From Fidelibacterota bacterium (GTDB taxonomy: Bacteria > Fidelibacterota > Marinisomatia > Marinisomatales > TCS55), in contig JAAZYX010000017.1 of the NCBI GenBank assembly GCA_014239435.1, positions 16,375 to 80,374 of the forward strand: 64,000 nucleotides of DNA, written 5' to 3'. Shown piece after piece: positions 53,701 through 60,431 of this stretch. The notes beneath the pieces were generated by a model. The model did not search any database, was not told the origin of the DNA, and saw only the letters and a program-made list of their open reading frames with translations. Within the stretch, counting starts at the first letter, position 1. Every line of letters starts with the position of its first letter. Both the position numbers and the translations under genes were made by a program.

Positions 53701-53791
53701 GTCCGGAAGCCGTCAGTCTAGCGGTGTGTACTTTGCAGAGCTTCTCACAGGCGATGAACGCAGCGTACAAAAGATGATTTTATTAAAGTAA
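47783..53791 (+). CDS. giant T9SS-exported repeat protein with inserted LamG domain and dockerin-like loops
   Basis: A 2002-residue protein with signal peptide (FFLLTFWITLLIGQ). N-terminal module with conserved cysteines (SVGCGDVVVDQIPF, CRYP, VDCFAEDAQACTES) is split by a laminin G-like domain (about 159-375: FSIAVWALADAD, DDEWHYYTIVS, GDLFDVAIWSSDLSSAEIAALYN); the second module half resumes at TFYIVVDGYQG. Ten Ig-like repeats of 115-125 residues follow (about 395-1610), each with GGE(D/T) and SGVETIEI near the end; repeats 4-6 and 7-9 look like a copied three-repeat block. After an 11th divergent domain comes a dockerin-like loop GDYNWDKNIDIEDL (about 1720) and the T9SS signal HPVYPNPFNPSTTIRFDIP (1919 on), ending QKMILLK. 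Confidence 0.85.
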   Translation: MWWIKRGFFLLTFWITLLIGQGGSVGCGDVVVDQIPFTYIDSTVGSGDNVDVSGAGAGNGEDFLFTLNVSDTIMVDISLCHSETVYDAQMGLYILDDTCGVDTTAPSTCRYPTSSQGGSQVDCFAEDAQACTESVAPTNGAVTASYRPIIYEYELYPLERWGLGMDGFDDFAQIDDQFISSSTFSIAVWALADADQSGLKAILSINEGTGTRFYIGKTTGGNIRLGPNWDDTGVAFPLDDEWHYYTIVSTSGNTILYLDGFQVAELGSGIGNPNGSSLYLGKQVTPDLEHFKGDLFDVAIWSSDLSSAEIAALYNTGIPLNAAENSGDYVSSGNLTGYYRCDEGSGTTINDKSGNSAADGNIVDATWVESAPGSESTFYIVVDGYQGATGGFKLSIDSTKAPQIDSSNVDSANTWVDVIINEPIFDNNEPWNSATAVQGDDFSIAFSRNGGIATAAAIQGISQQDGNPLVGGERIIRFELNVTGYVTGLETIEIKPIDGNSVFDGGGTAMAASMTSGPIYLNGDPIDYLNFIIKDDNSYGILVFDQDVYSNSDSTGVLDPSDLILTFNQNAFGSASAGALDNLTDASGNPLTAGEDSMRVYFSITGTPNGNETIEIASEANSVFNKYGLSRATGGGIADSLYDKLSPTMISGVVTDTNSILLITSEPVRDAGNNPLSDDDVSITYTQNAGNATAASIGSMQDIGTAHNWANDTVLVLLDITNRPSGVETIEITPLNAASIEDHNNNAMDAAQTTGVLTLKDKLPPMWDSTLTNLVTSNAYLTLSSSEGMFTDSDGLIPLESSDFVVDFNANSGTATGVSIASVKRPDALSLVGGEDSIWVYLNVTGSPSGVEIFNLTAGSGAIYDNNGNAMDDTATSGRLTLNRYPRILTNDVELDPDNEFIKLVLNEGIFSDAAGTLPIVANDFQILFNQNNGNAIGAAIDSLKKTDGNDLAGNEDTVIVYINLTNSPASGVETIEIKAANASSIYNSIGNALTTSETTNPITLNDKLAPFVMSSSLTLDTVATLIVSESVFTESNGTNPLTIADFELTFSNNGGNATSASITIITKTDGSPLAGGETEVSVHFEPDDIASGVETIEITPEDNVSIYDQAGNPMGTQQTSGILTLPDRLSPEIDSTKTAIASSNAYVALSISEGLYTNESGDAALLISDFKLEFDDNGGNATDTEITHITQAGGNSLFGNEDSLWVYLEVTGTPSGTERIMIHPDEMTSVYDGNGNAMESESSSGWVSLNSYPRILKNEIALDDENSFVKFVLSEGVYGNSSASTPMVVSDLQVTFSQNEGNAAGANLTSVTKTNGSVLAGGEDSIFVYFTLSNPPASGPETIEIKSANNNSVFNALGNALTSIESTDSIKLNDKLVPTFVEAALTLDSAVTVTISEGVFTNADGTGWLLPADFEIDVEQNGGNAASATIVALTRTDGSALIGGETEILVHFTLNDLPSGVEQIEVRPATDASVFDLNGNAMPMALTTGGMLLNDRLPPRIQSTSNLTWDNKIEILLTEGSYTASSGTGGIEDLDFYIELHTNGGNTNAASIGSITSEVNTALTGGEITIHLHLDFDFPPSGVETIRGYPSTDSSIFDASGNAMFNTETTPVFILNDELPPSITNVSLEDQDTLPLIVSNEIEYTISEPLKSFELMVTAKYNDSLRYTLDTSVTTLTLTLIPPLASLDTITITWDNLIDSANVVHDPPVIFTYYTPALGDYNWDKNIDIEDLSNLVTAWYNSDYTYELGPVTGKIPHYIPITDDEFGLDDGMAFTQMWYWINHSGSLSRPYRNKSGSVPEIEITAGKIVITPPKSSSAGQLFLEYDPAQIDVSSDKNSPIEPQLFLPRKNEALGQVLVEFADVSGKDIPEIEFLKQTIGRSNSDMTVTYVFYNRDGSIIGEGTDQRTVISIPTVFALHPVYPNPFNPSTTIRFDIPVGTLHATSLQIFDITGRMVETLLAGKIEAGFHEIIWSGSRQSSGVYFAELLTGDERSVQKMILLK

Positions 53792-53822
53792 TTTTTCTCT
53801 CAACTTTTCTGTGCATTGACTG

Positions 53823-56800
53823 ATGTGGAATAGACCGATATATTATCTCATCGTGGTTTATGCTTCCGGATTCCTGTTTGCGCAAGGCGGTTCGGTTGGC
53901 TGCGGGGATATGGTAGTGGATCAGATTCCATTCGAATTCGTAGGCACAACCGTTGGCGCAGGCGATAATGTGGATGTATCGGATGCCGGAACAGGCAACG
54001 CTCAGGATTTCATATTTACGCTGAACGTATCGAGTACGATTACCGTAGATATTTCACTTTGTCACACCGAAACGAATTATAATGCACAAATGGGAGTGTA
54101 TCTTCTGAATAGTGATTGTACCGTGGATACAACAGCTCCGTCATCCTGCCGATATCCGAATTCCAATCAGGGCGGTGGCCAGGTGGACTGTTTCGCGGAA
54201 GATGCTCCTGTTTGTACAGAATCTATTGCAGAAGCAATCGGTGTAAATTCTACATATCGACCGATGATTTATGAATACGAGCTTTCACCAATCGGTGCAG
54301 GATCTACCCCTTATTATATTGTAATAGACGGATATCAAGGTGATACCGGTGGTTTTAAAATTACTATTGAGGACAGCCGGTCACCGCAAATTGATTCTGT
54401 ACGAATTGAGGAATATAATCAGTACGTATATGTTTATTTCAATGAGCCGCTTTTCAGCAACAGTCAGCCGTGGTTTGGCCCAAACGGTCTTCATCAGGAC
54501 GATTTTTCGTATGATTTTATTCAAAACGGTGGACAGGGAATAAATGCCGCAGATTCTGTATCCTTAGGGAGTTTGTATAGCCCCATTACTGAATGGTGGC
54601 TTTCAGGAGGAGAAAGAGTTGTTTATTTTTACTTAAACCTTGAAGGCGCATTTGCCGGCGTTGAAACAATTGAAATTTTTCCGGTTGACGGGAATTCTAT
54701 TTTTGACGGAGGCGGAAGGCCCATGGATGGAACCGTAACAACCGGACTCATTACCCTTAATCCGGATTCTGTTCGGTGGATGAATAATGACGGGATGGAA
54801 CCAAACAATTCCTATGCAACATATGTCTTTAGCCAAGGAGTATTTACCAATTCGAATGGTGCAGGAGGACTGGACACCTCTGATTTAAGTTTAAACTATA
54901 ATTATAGTGCAGGTTGGGATTCTGCAACAGGGCTTGTATTGGAAAGCCTGAAAAACACTTCGGGTGGTCCCCTTGTTGGCGGTGAGGATTCCATCCGGGT
55001 TTATGTGTCTCCTGTTGGAATTCCCAATGGGCACGAAGACTGGAGTATTAATGCAAAAAATGAGTCTACCATTTTTGATATAACTGGCGCCCCGATGTGG
55101 TCGGGCTGGTCTTCTTGGGTAACTCTGATTGATAAACAGCCTCCGGACATTGTTTCCGCAACTGTTACGGACAGCAATTCGATATTTGTCATTACAAGCG
55201 AAGTGATTTCGGCAGACAGTAACACTTACATTAACGGCAATGAATTTTCAATCACACTAAACCAGAACGGAGGAAATGCTGCAGGCCCTTCTATAAGCAT
55301 AAATGAAAATTTTGGTTATCATTGGTATTCCAATGATACACTCAATTTGCTGATGGATTTTACGGATCTTCCATCTGGAGAAGAGACCATAGAAATCAGG
55401 CCAAAAGCCGATTCAGTTTTTGATATACAAGCCTTTTACCAAACGAGTGATTGGGCGTATGCAAATGCAATGGATACAAACCAGACCACGGGCGTGCTAC
55501 AGCTTTTTGATAAACTACCTCCGGAAATTGATTCTACTGTTACGTATATGCCGATCAGCAACGCGTATGTCGCCCTGCGAATCTCAGAAGGAATCTTCGG
55601 AGATTCTGGCGGTACGGATCCATTGGGAATCACAGATTTTGAGATAACTGATTTTAATGCAAACGGAGGAACAGCAGATACGATAGAAATTGCTTCAGTT
55701 ACGGGTTCGGACGGCACCGCGCTTACCGGAGGAGAAGACAGCATTTGGGTTTATTTGGATGTAACGGGAAGTCCAAGCGGTGTAGAAACGTTTTCAATTA
55801 CCGCAGGTTTAAACGAAATTTTTGACGATAATGTAAACGTAATGGCGGATTCTATGACAAGCGGACAGGATACTTTAAACCGCTATCCAAGGCTGGAGGT
55901 GCGTGATGTTGTTTTAGATGATTATAATGCATTTGTCAAATTGGTCTTGAGTGAAGGGGTGTATGGTGACGCAGATACATCACAGCCTATTACTGTTTCT
56001 GATTTACAATTTCTATTTGCCTCAAACGGAGGCAATGTGTTAGGCGTTGTAATGGACAGCCTGAAAAAGGGAGACGGTATTAGTGCATTACTCGGCGGAG
56101 AAGATACGCTAATAGTTTATTTTACTCAGACAAACCCGCCTGCTGCCGGCGCTGAAACAATTGAGATAAAGGCAGCAGATGCAAGTTCCGTGTATAATTC
56201 CCTCGGAAATGCGATGACTACGGAAGAATCAACAGACCTCATTTTCTTAAATGATTTGCTTTCACCCACAATTGCTTCTTCCTCGCTTACTTTGGATACC
56301 GTTGTTACGATATCTTCCACAGAACCGCTGTTTGCAAACAGCGATGAAACGGGTGCACTTGAGGTTTCGGATTTTACGTTTACCTTTAGTTCTAACGGCG
56401 GGAATGCAACCACTGCGAATGTGATTCTGTTGACTAATAGCAGCGGGAATGTGCTGAGCGGAGGAGAGACGGATGTACTGGTGCATTTTGAAATGGACAA
56501 TCTCGCTAGCGGCGTGGAGCAGGTGGAAATAACTCCGGTCCACGGTTTGGCCATTTATGATTCTGTGGGAAATCCGATGGAAGTAAATCAGACATCCGGA
56601 ATCCTGACATTGCAGGACAGATTTCCGCCAAGTATAGATTCCACACAATCTGCAATTATTTCCAGTAATGATTATATCGCACTTTCCGTTTCGGAAGGAT
56701 TGTACACAAATGCTGCAGGAAATGCTCCGATGACCGTAGCAGATTTTTTAATTGTGTTTGATGCGGATGAAGGCAATGCAACCGGTGCAAATATTACTCA

Positions 56801-59243
56801 GATAAGGAAACCCGGCGGTAATGAGCTTGTCGGCAATGAAGACAGCCTTTGGGTTTATCTGGATGTAACAGGAACTCCAAGCGGCGAGGAAAGGGTCCGG
56901 ATTGAAGCGGAAGATACGGATGCCATTTATGATGACAACGGAAATGAACTCGATCCACTTTCTAACAGCGGATGGTTAACCCTAAATCCATATCCGCAGA
57001 TCATGGAAAATGAGGTGGTGCTAGATGATGATAATGAAAAAATCTTACTCGTTTTAAGTCAAGGGATTTACGGAAACAGCAGTGCAACTCTTCCCATGGA
57101 AATGTCTGATTTACAAATCACTTTTACCCAAAATGCCGGGAATGCCACGAATGCCGAAATGACATCTCTAACAAAAACAAACGGAAGCGTTTTGCTTGGC
57201 GGCGAAGATTCAGTTATAGTTTATTTTACAATATCAAACCCTCCGGCCAGCGGTCCGGAAACCATCGAAATCAAATCGGTAAGTGATACATCAATATTCA
57301 ATTCCATTGGGAATCCTATCACCTCTTTAGAAACAACCGGATCAATCAGTTTGAATGATCAGCTTGCTCCTACCTTTGTTTCATCAGAACTGACGCTGGA
57401 TACAGCAATTACGGTGACGATTAGCGAAGGATTGTTTACAAATGCTGACGGTACCGGCTGGCTGCTCATTGCGGACCTTGCGGTGGATGTTGAGCAAAAC
57501 AATGGAAATGCATCCGAAGCCACAATTACTGGCGTAACGAAAACAGACGGCTCTGCGTTAGCAGGAGGTGAAACTGACTTTTTTGTGCATTTTGCCATGA
57601 ACGCGCTGCCGAGTGGTGTGGAACAGATTGAAGTGCGTCCTGCAACAGATGCTTCCGTTTACGATGCAAGCGGGAATGCGATGCCTACGGTGCTTTCGAG
57701 CGGCGAAATGACTTTGAACGATCTGCTGCCTCCCAGTATTCGTTCATCATCCAATCTGACATGGGACAATCAAATTGAGGTGAAATTGACGGAAGGTTCA
57801 TACACATCTGATGCGGGATCTGGAGGTATTCAAATTTCAGATTTCACACTCGAATTCAATTCGAACAACGGCAATGCCCAAACGGTATCGATTAGCAGTG
57901 TAACTACTGAATGGAATACCGGCCTTGGAGGCGGAGAAATAATTATTCGCCTTCATTTGAATTTTGATGATTTACCATCGGGTACGGAGAACATCCGCGC
58001 TTTCCCCGCGAACGCCAGTTCCATCTTTGATGCAGCCGGGAATTCCATGTACGAAACAGAAACAACTCCCACATTATTGATCAATGATAAATTGCCGCCC
58101 ACCATTACAAACGCAAGCTTGGGCGACTTAGATACAATTCCGCTTATTCTCGGAAAAGAAATTGAATATACCATTTCGGAACCGCTTCAGTCCTTTTCAT
58201 TAACTGTAGAAAATAAATATACTGATAGTCTTAAATATCAATTGGACACAACCTCTACTGCATTGAAGCTGACATTATTTCCGCCGCTTGCCAGTTTAGA
58301 TACCATTACGGTAACCTTGATGAATATGAAAGATTCAGCAAACGTTTTGTATGATTCTGCTGTAGTGTACACATATTATACACCGGCGCTGGGAGATTTT
58401 GATTGGGATGAAGACATAGATGCGGCAGATTTGTCTGCACTAGTCAGCTCATGGTATGAAGCAGATTATGATTTTGAACTTGGTCCTGTAACGGGATCCA
58501 TACCGCATTACATCATTCATACCGATGCTGAATTTGGTTTGGATGACGGAATGGCATTTGTCAAAATGTGGTACTGGAAAAACCAGCTGAATGCCCTTTC
58601 TCGTCCGCATCGGAAAACGGCGGGGGAAAACATTAAAATCGGCATTAATAATGAAGAAATTATTCTAGAACCGCCGGACTCCACGATTACAGGTCAAATC
58701 TATTTTGAATACGATCCGTATACTTTAAAATTGGATTGGGTGAAAAATTTGAATGATGCATCACCTTTTGTTCTTTCTGGCAAAGATGAATCATCCGGGA
58801 AACTTCTGGTGGAGTATACCGAACTGCTTGGTGAATCCATTTCTACCATAACCTTTGAAAAAGTTCTGCTTCAGAAAAAATCTGCTCACTTGGTTTTGGT
58901 CTATGCATTTTTTGACCTGGATGGAAACATCATAAGCGAAGGAACAGAGAAGTTGACCATTGCGGCGATTCCCACAGAATTTGCGCTGCATCCTGTTTAT
59001 CCAAATCCGTTTAATCCATCAACCACTATTCGATTTGATATTCCTGAAGAGACATTACGCGTAACATCTCTACAGATATTTGATATCACTGGAAGGATGG
59101 TTGATACGCTTTTGGATGATATGACTGTGCCGGGATATCATGTTGTGGTTTGGAATGGGAATCGGCAGTCCAGCGGTGTGTATTTTGCGGTGCTGGTTAA
59201 TGGAGAGAATCGACATGTGCAAAAAATGATTCTGCTGAAATGA
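53823..59243 (+). CDS. giant T9SS-exported repeat protein, tandem paralogue without LamG
   Basis: A 1806-residue paralogue starting 31 nt after the previous gene. The signal peptide is followed by the same cysteine module (SVGCGDMVVDQIPF, CRYPNSNQGGGQ, VDCFAEDAPVCTES), which here is uninterrupted: YEYELSPIGAGSTPYYIVIDGYQG. The same ten Ig-like repeats, the 11th domain, a dockerin-like loop GDFDWDEDIDAADL (about 1525) and the sorting signal HPVYPNPFNPSTTIRFDIP (1723 on) are kept. Comparison with the first copy shows gene duplication after which one copy gained or lost LamG. The protein is surface-exposed or released through T9SS; binding of sugars or of the upstream cohesin-like lipoprotein is inferred, not shown. 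Confidence 0.85.
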   Translation: MWNRPIYYLIVVYASGFLFAQGGSVGCGDMVVDQIPFEFVGTTVGAGDNVDVSDAGTGNAQDFIFTLNVSSTITVDISLCHTETNYNAQMGVYLLNSDCTVDTTAPSSCRYPNSNQGGGQVDCFAEDAPVCTESIAEAIGVNSTYRPMIYEYELSPIGAGSTPYYIVIDGYQGDTGGFKITIEDSRSPQIDSVRIEEYNQYVYVYFNEPLFSNSQPWFGPNGLHQDDFSYDFIQNGGQGINAADSVSLGSLYSPITEWWLSGGERVVYFYLNLEGAFAGVETIEIFPVDGNSIFDGGGRPMDGTVTTGLITLNPDSVRWMNNDGMEPNNSYATYVFSQGVFTNSNGAGGLDTSDLSLNYNYSAGWDSATGLVLESLKNTSGGPLVGGEDSIRVYVSPVGIPNGHEDWSINAKNESTIFDITGAPMWSGWSSWVTLIDKQPPDIVSATVTDSNSIFVITSEVISADSNTYINGNEFSITLNQNGGNAAGPSISINENFGYHWYSNDTLNLLMDFTDLPSGEETIEIRPKADSVFDIQAFYQTSDWAYANAMDTNQTTGVLQLFDKLPPEIDSTVTYMPISNAYVALRISEGIFGDSGGTDPLGITDFEITDFNANGGTADTIEIASVTGSDGTALTGGEDSIWVYLDVTGSPSGVETFSITAGLNEIFDDNVNVMADSMTSGQDTLNRYPRLEVRDVVLDDYNAFVKLVLSEGVYGDADTSQPITVSDLQFLFASNGGNVLGVVMDSLKKGDGISALLGGEDTLIVYFTQTNPPAAGAETIEIKAADASSVYNSLGNAMTTEESTDLIFLNDLLSPTIASSSLTLDTVVTISSTEPLFANSDETGALEVSDFTFTFSSNGGNATTANVILLTNSSGNVLSGGETDVLVHFEMDNLASGVEQVEITPVHGLAIYDSVGNPMEVNQTSGILTLQDRFPPSIDSTQSAIISSNDYIALSVSEGLYTNAAGNAPMTVADFLIVFDADEGNATGANITQIRKPGGNELVGNEDSLWVYLDVTGTPSGEERVRIEAEDTDAIYDDNGNELDPLSNSGWLTLNPYPQIMENEVVLDDDNEKILLVLSQGIYGNSSATLPMEMSDLQITFTQNAGNATNAEMTSLTKTNGSVLLGGEDSVIVYFTISNPPASGPETIEIKSVSDTSIFNSIGNPITSLETTGSISLNDQLAPTFVSSELTLDTAITVTISEGLFTNADGTGWLLIADLAVDVEQNNGNASEATITGVTKTDGSALAGGETDFFVHFAMNALPSGVEQIEVRPATDASVYDASGNAMPTVLSSGEMTLNDLLPPSIRSSSNLTWDNQIEVKLTEGSYTSDAGSGGIQISDFTLEFNSNNGNAQTVSISSVTTEWNTGLGGGEIIIRLHLNFDDLPSGTENIRAFPANASSIFDAAGNSMYETETTPTLLINDKLPPTITNASLGDLDTIPLILGKEIEYTISEPLQSFSLTVENKYTDSLKYQLDTTSTALKLTLFPPLASLDTITVTLMNMKDSANVLYDSAVVYTYYTPALGDFDWDEDIDAADLSALVSSWYEADYDFELGPVTGSIPHYIIHTDAEFGLDDGMAFVKMWYWKNQLNALSRPHRKTAGENIKIGINNEEIILEPPDSTITGQIYFEYDPYTLKLDWVKNLNDASPFVLSGKDESSGKLLVEYTELLGESISTITFEKVLLQKKSAHLVLVYAFFDLDGNIISEGTEKLTIAAIPTEFALHPVYPNPFNPSTTIRFDIPEETLRVTSLQIFDITGRMVDTLLDDMTVPGYHVVVWNGNRQSSGVYFAVLVNGENRHVQKMILLK

Positions 59244-59307
59244 CCATCCTCAAGAAAAGATTTAACATTACCTTTGGTAAATCGTCAGATGTGAAAGAGT
59301 GTGTTAA

Positions 59308-59772
59308 ATGAAAAATATATTGTTCTTATTGCTACTTACTTTGATTTTTGAAGCATGTTTTGATGGTCAAACCAGAATTAGCACCGATCATGCAAGTCTT
59401 TCAAAAATTAGAGGTGTTATTTTATTTGATGATTCACCGTTTTCAGGTGTCCTTTTTTCTGTTTTTTCTAATGGTTCCAAAAATTATGAACAGGAAATAT
59501 TTGATGGAAAAAAGCACGGAACAGAAACAATGTGGTATCCGAATTCACAGGTACGGTCGGTTAGCGAATTTTCAAACGGAATTCTAAACGGCACTCAAAA
59601 AGAGTGGTACCAGAACGGAAAACCGTCACGTGAGATGAAATTTGTTGGCGGTAAACAAGACGGCCTTCAAATCGGATGGGAAGAGAATGGAGATCTTAGA
59701 TTTAAATATACTTATCTAAACGGGAAACGGTACGGATTTATGGGATCGGCATTGTGTCAGGCGCCTGAATAA
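59308..59772 (+). CDS. MORN-repeat lipoprotein (YwqK-like)
   Basis: A 154-residue protein with a lipoprotein signal ending LIFEAC. The mature part contains at least four MORN-variant repeats of about 23 residues: GKKHGTETMWYPN, NGILNGTQKEWYQNGKP, GKQDGLQIGWEENGD and NGKRYGFMGS. Such repeats form a beta-rich sheet and are common in FCB secreted proteins (YwqK family). Its last base overlaps the ATG of the SCO1 gene (TAATG), so it is the first gene of a tightly coupled operon with SCO1, a T9SS protein, MsrB and pirin. Confidence 0.8.
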   Translation: MKNILFLLLLTLIFEACFDGQTRISTDHASLSKIRGVILFDDSPFSGVLFSVFSNGSKNYEQEIFDGKKHGTETMWYPNSQVRSVSEFSNGILNGTQKEWYQNGKPSREMKFVGGKQDGLQIGWEENGDLRFKYTYLNGKRYGFMGSALCQAPE

Positions 59773-60431
59773 TGAAAAGGGTGAATATCATCATATTTTT
59801 TATAGGATTGATAGGCACTTGGCTAATGGTCAGCGGTGCCGGAACATCCACTGAATTCAGGCTTCCGGTGTATACGCCAGCGGATCTTGATCCAGATTGG
59901 GTGGATGTAAGTTTAAAGACCAGTTCACGCCCGCATATTGTCCCCGACTTTGAATTCACGGATCAAACCGGCGAGATTGTAAATCAGACAACGGTCGAAA
60001 ATAAGATTTACATCGCTGAATTCTTTTTTACCACGTGTCCCGGGATTTGCCCCACTCTCACCAAATACACAAAGCGGATTCAGGATGCTTTTTTAGAGGA
60101 TAAGGATGTTTTGATTTTGTCGCACACGGTTTATCCGGAGCATGACTCTGTTTCAGTGTTAAGTGCATTTGCAGATTTACATGAAATTCAATCGGATAAA
60201 TGGAAACTGCTGACTGGATCTAAAAAAGATCTTTACGGAATTTCTCGAAAAGGGTATTTCGCGATTTCTTATGAACCTGACTTAAGTGAATACGGATTTA
60301 TCCATACCGAAAATATAGTGTTGGTAGATAAAGAAAGGCGCCTTAGAGGAATTTACAACGGCACAAAACCTCACGAGGTAAATCGGCTGATAGAAGACAT
60401 CCACATACTGAAAAAGGAATATGACACATGA
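59772..60431 (+). CDS. SCO1/SenC family copper chaperone/thiol-disulfide protein
   Basis: A 219-residue SCO1-type protein anchored or secreted by an N-terminal hydrophobic segment (IIIFFIGLIGTWLMVSGAG). The thioredoxin-like fold has the copper site CPGICP (CxxxC, about 95-100), preceded by EFFFTT, and the third ligand His in YGFIHTENIVLVDKERRLRG. SCO1 inserts copper in cytochrome c oxidase subunit II or acts as a thiol reductase. No cytochrome oxidase gene is in the window. It overlaps the next gene by 4 nt (ATGA). A redox or metal-handling task with the neighbouring secreted proteins is likely. Confidence 0.9.
   Translation: MKRVNIIIFFIGLIGTWLMVSGAGTSTEFRLPVYTPADLDPDWVDVSLKTSSRPHIVPDFEFTDQTGEIVNQTTVENKIYIAEFFFTTCPGICPTLTKYTKRIQDAFLEDKDVLILSHTVYPEHDSVSVLSAFADLHEIQSDKWKLLTGSKKDLYGISRKGYFAISYEPDLSEYGFIHTENIVLVDKERRLRGIYNGTKPHEVNRLIEDIHILKKEYDT

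Noticed and set aside
47783..59243. Repeated Asn/Gly/Thr-rich sequence as CRISPR or DNA tandem repeats
   Set aside because: The repeats are at protein level, 115-125 residues long and divergent in DNA. There are no short identical repeats with spacers.
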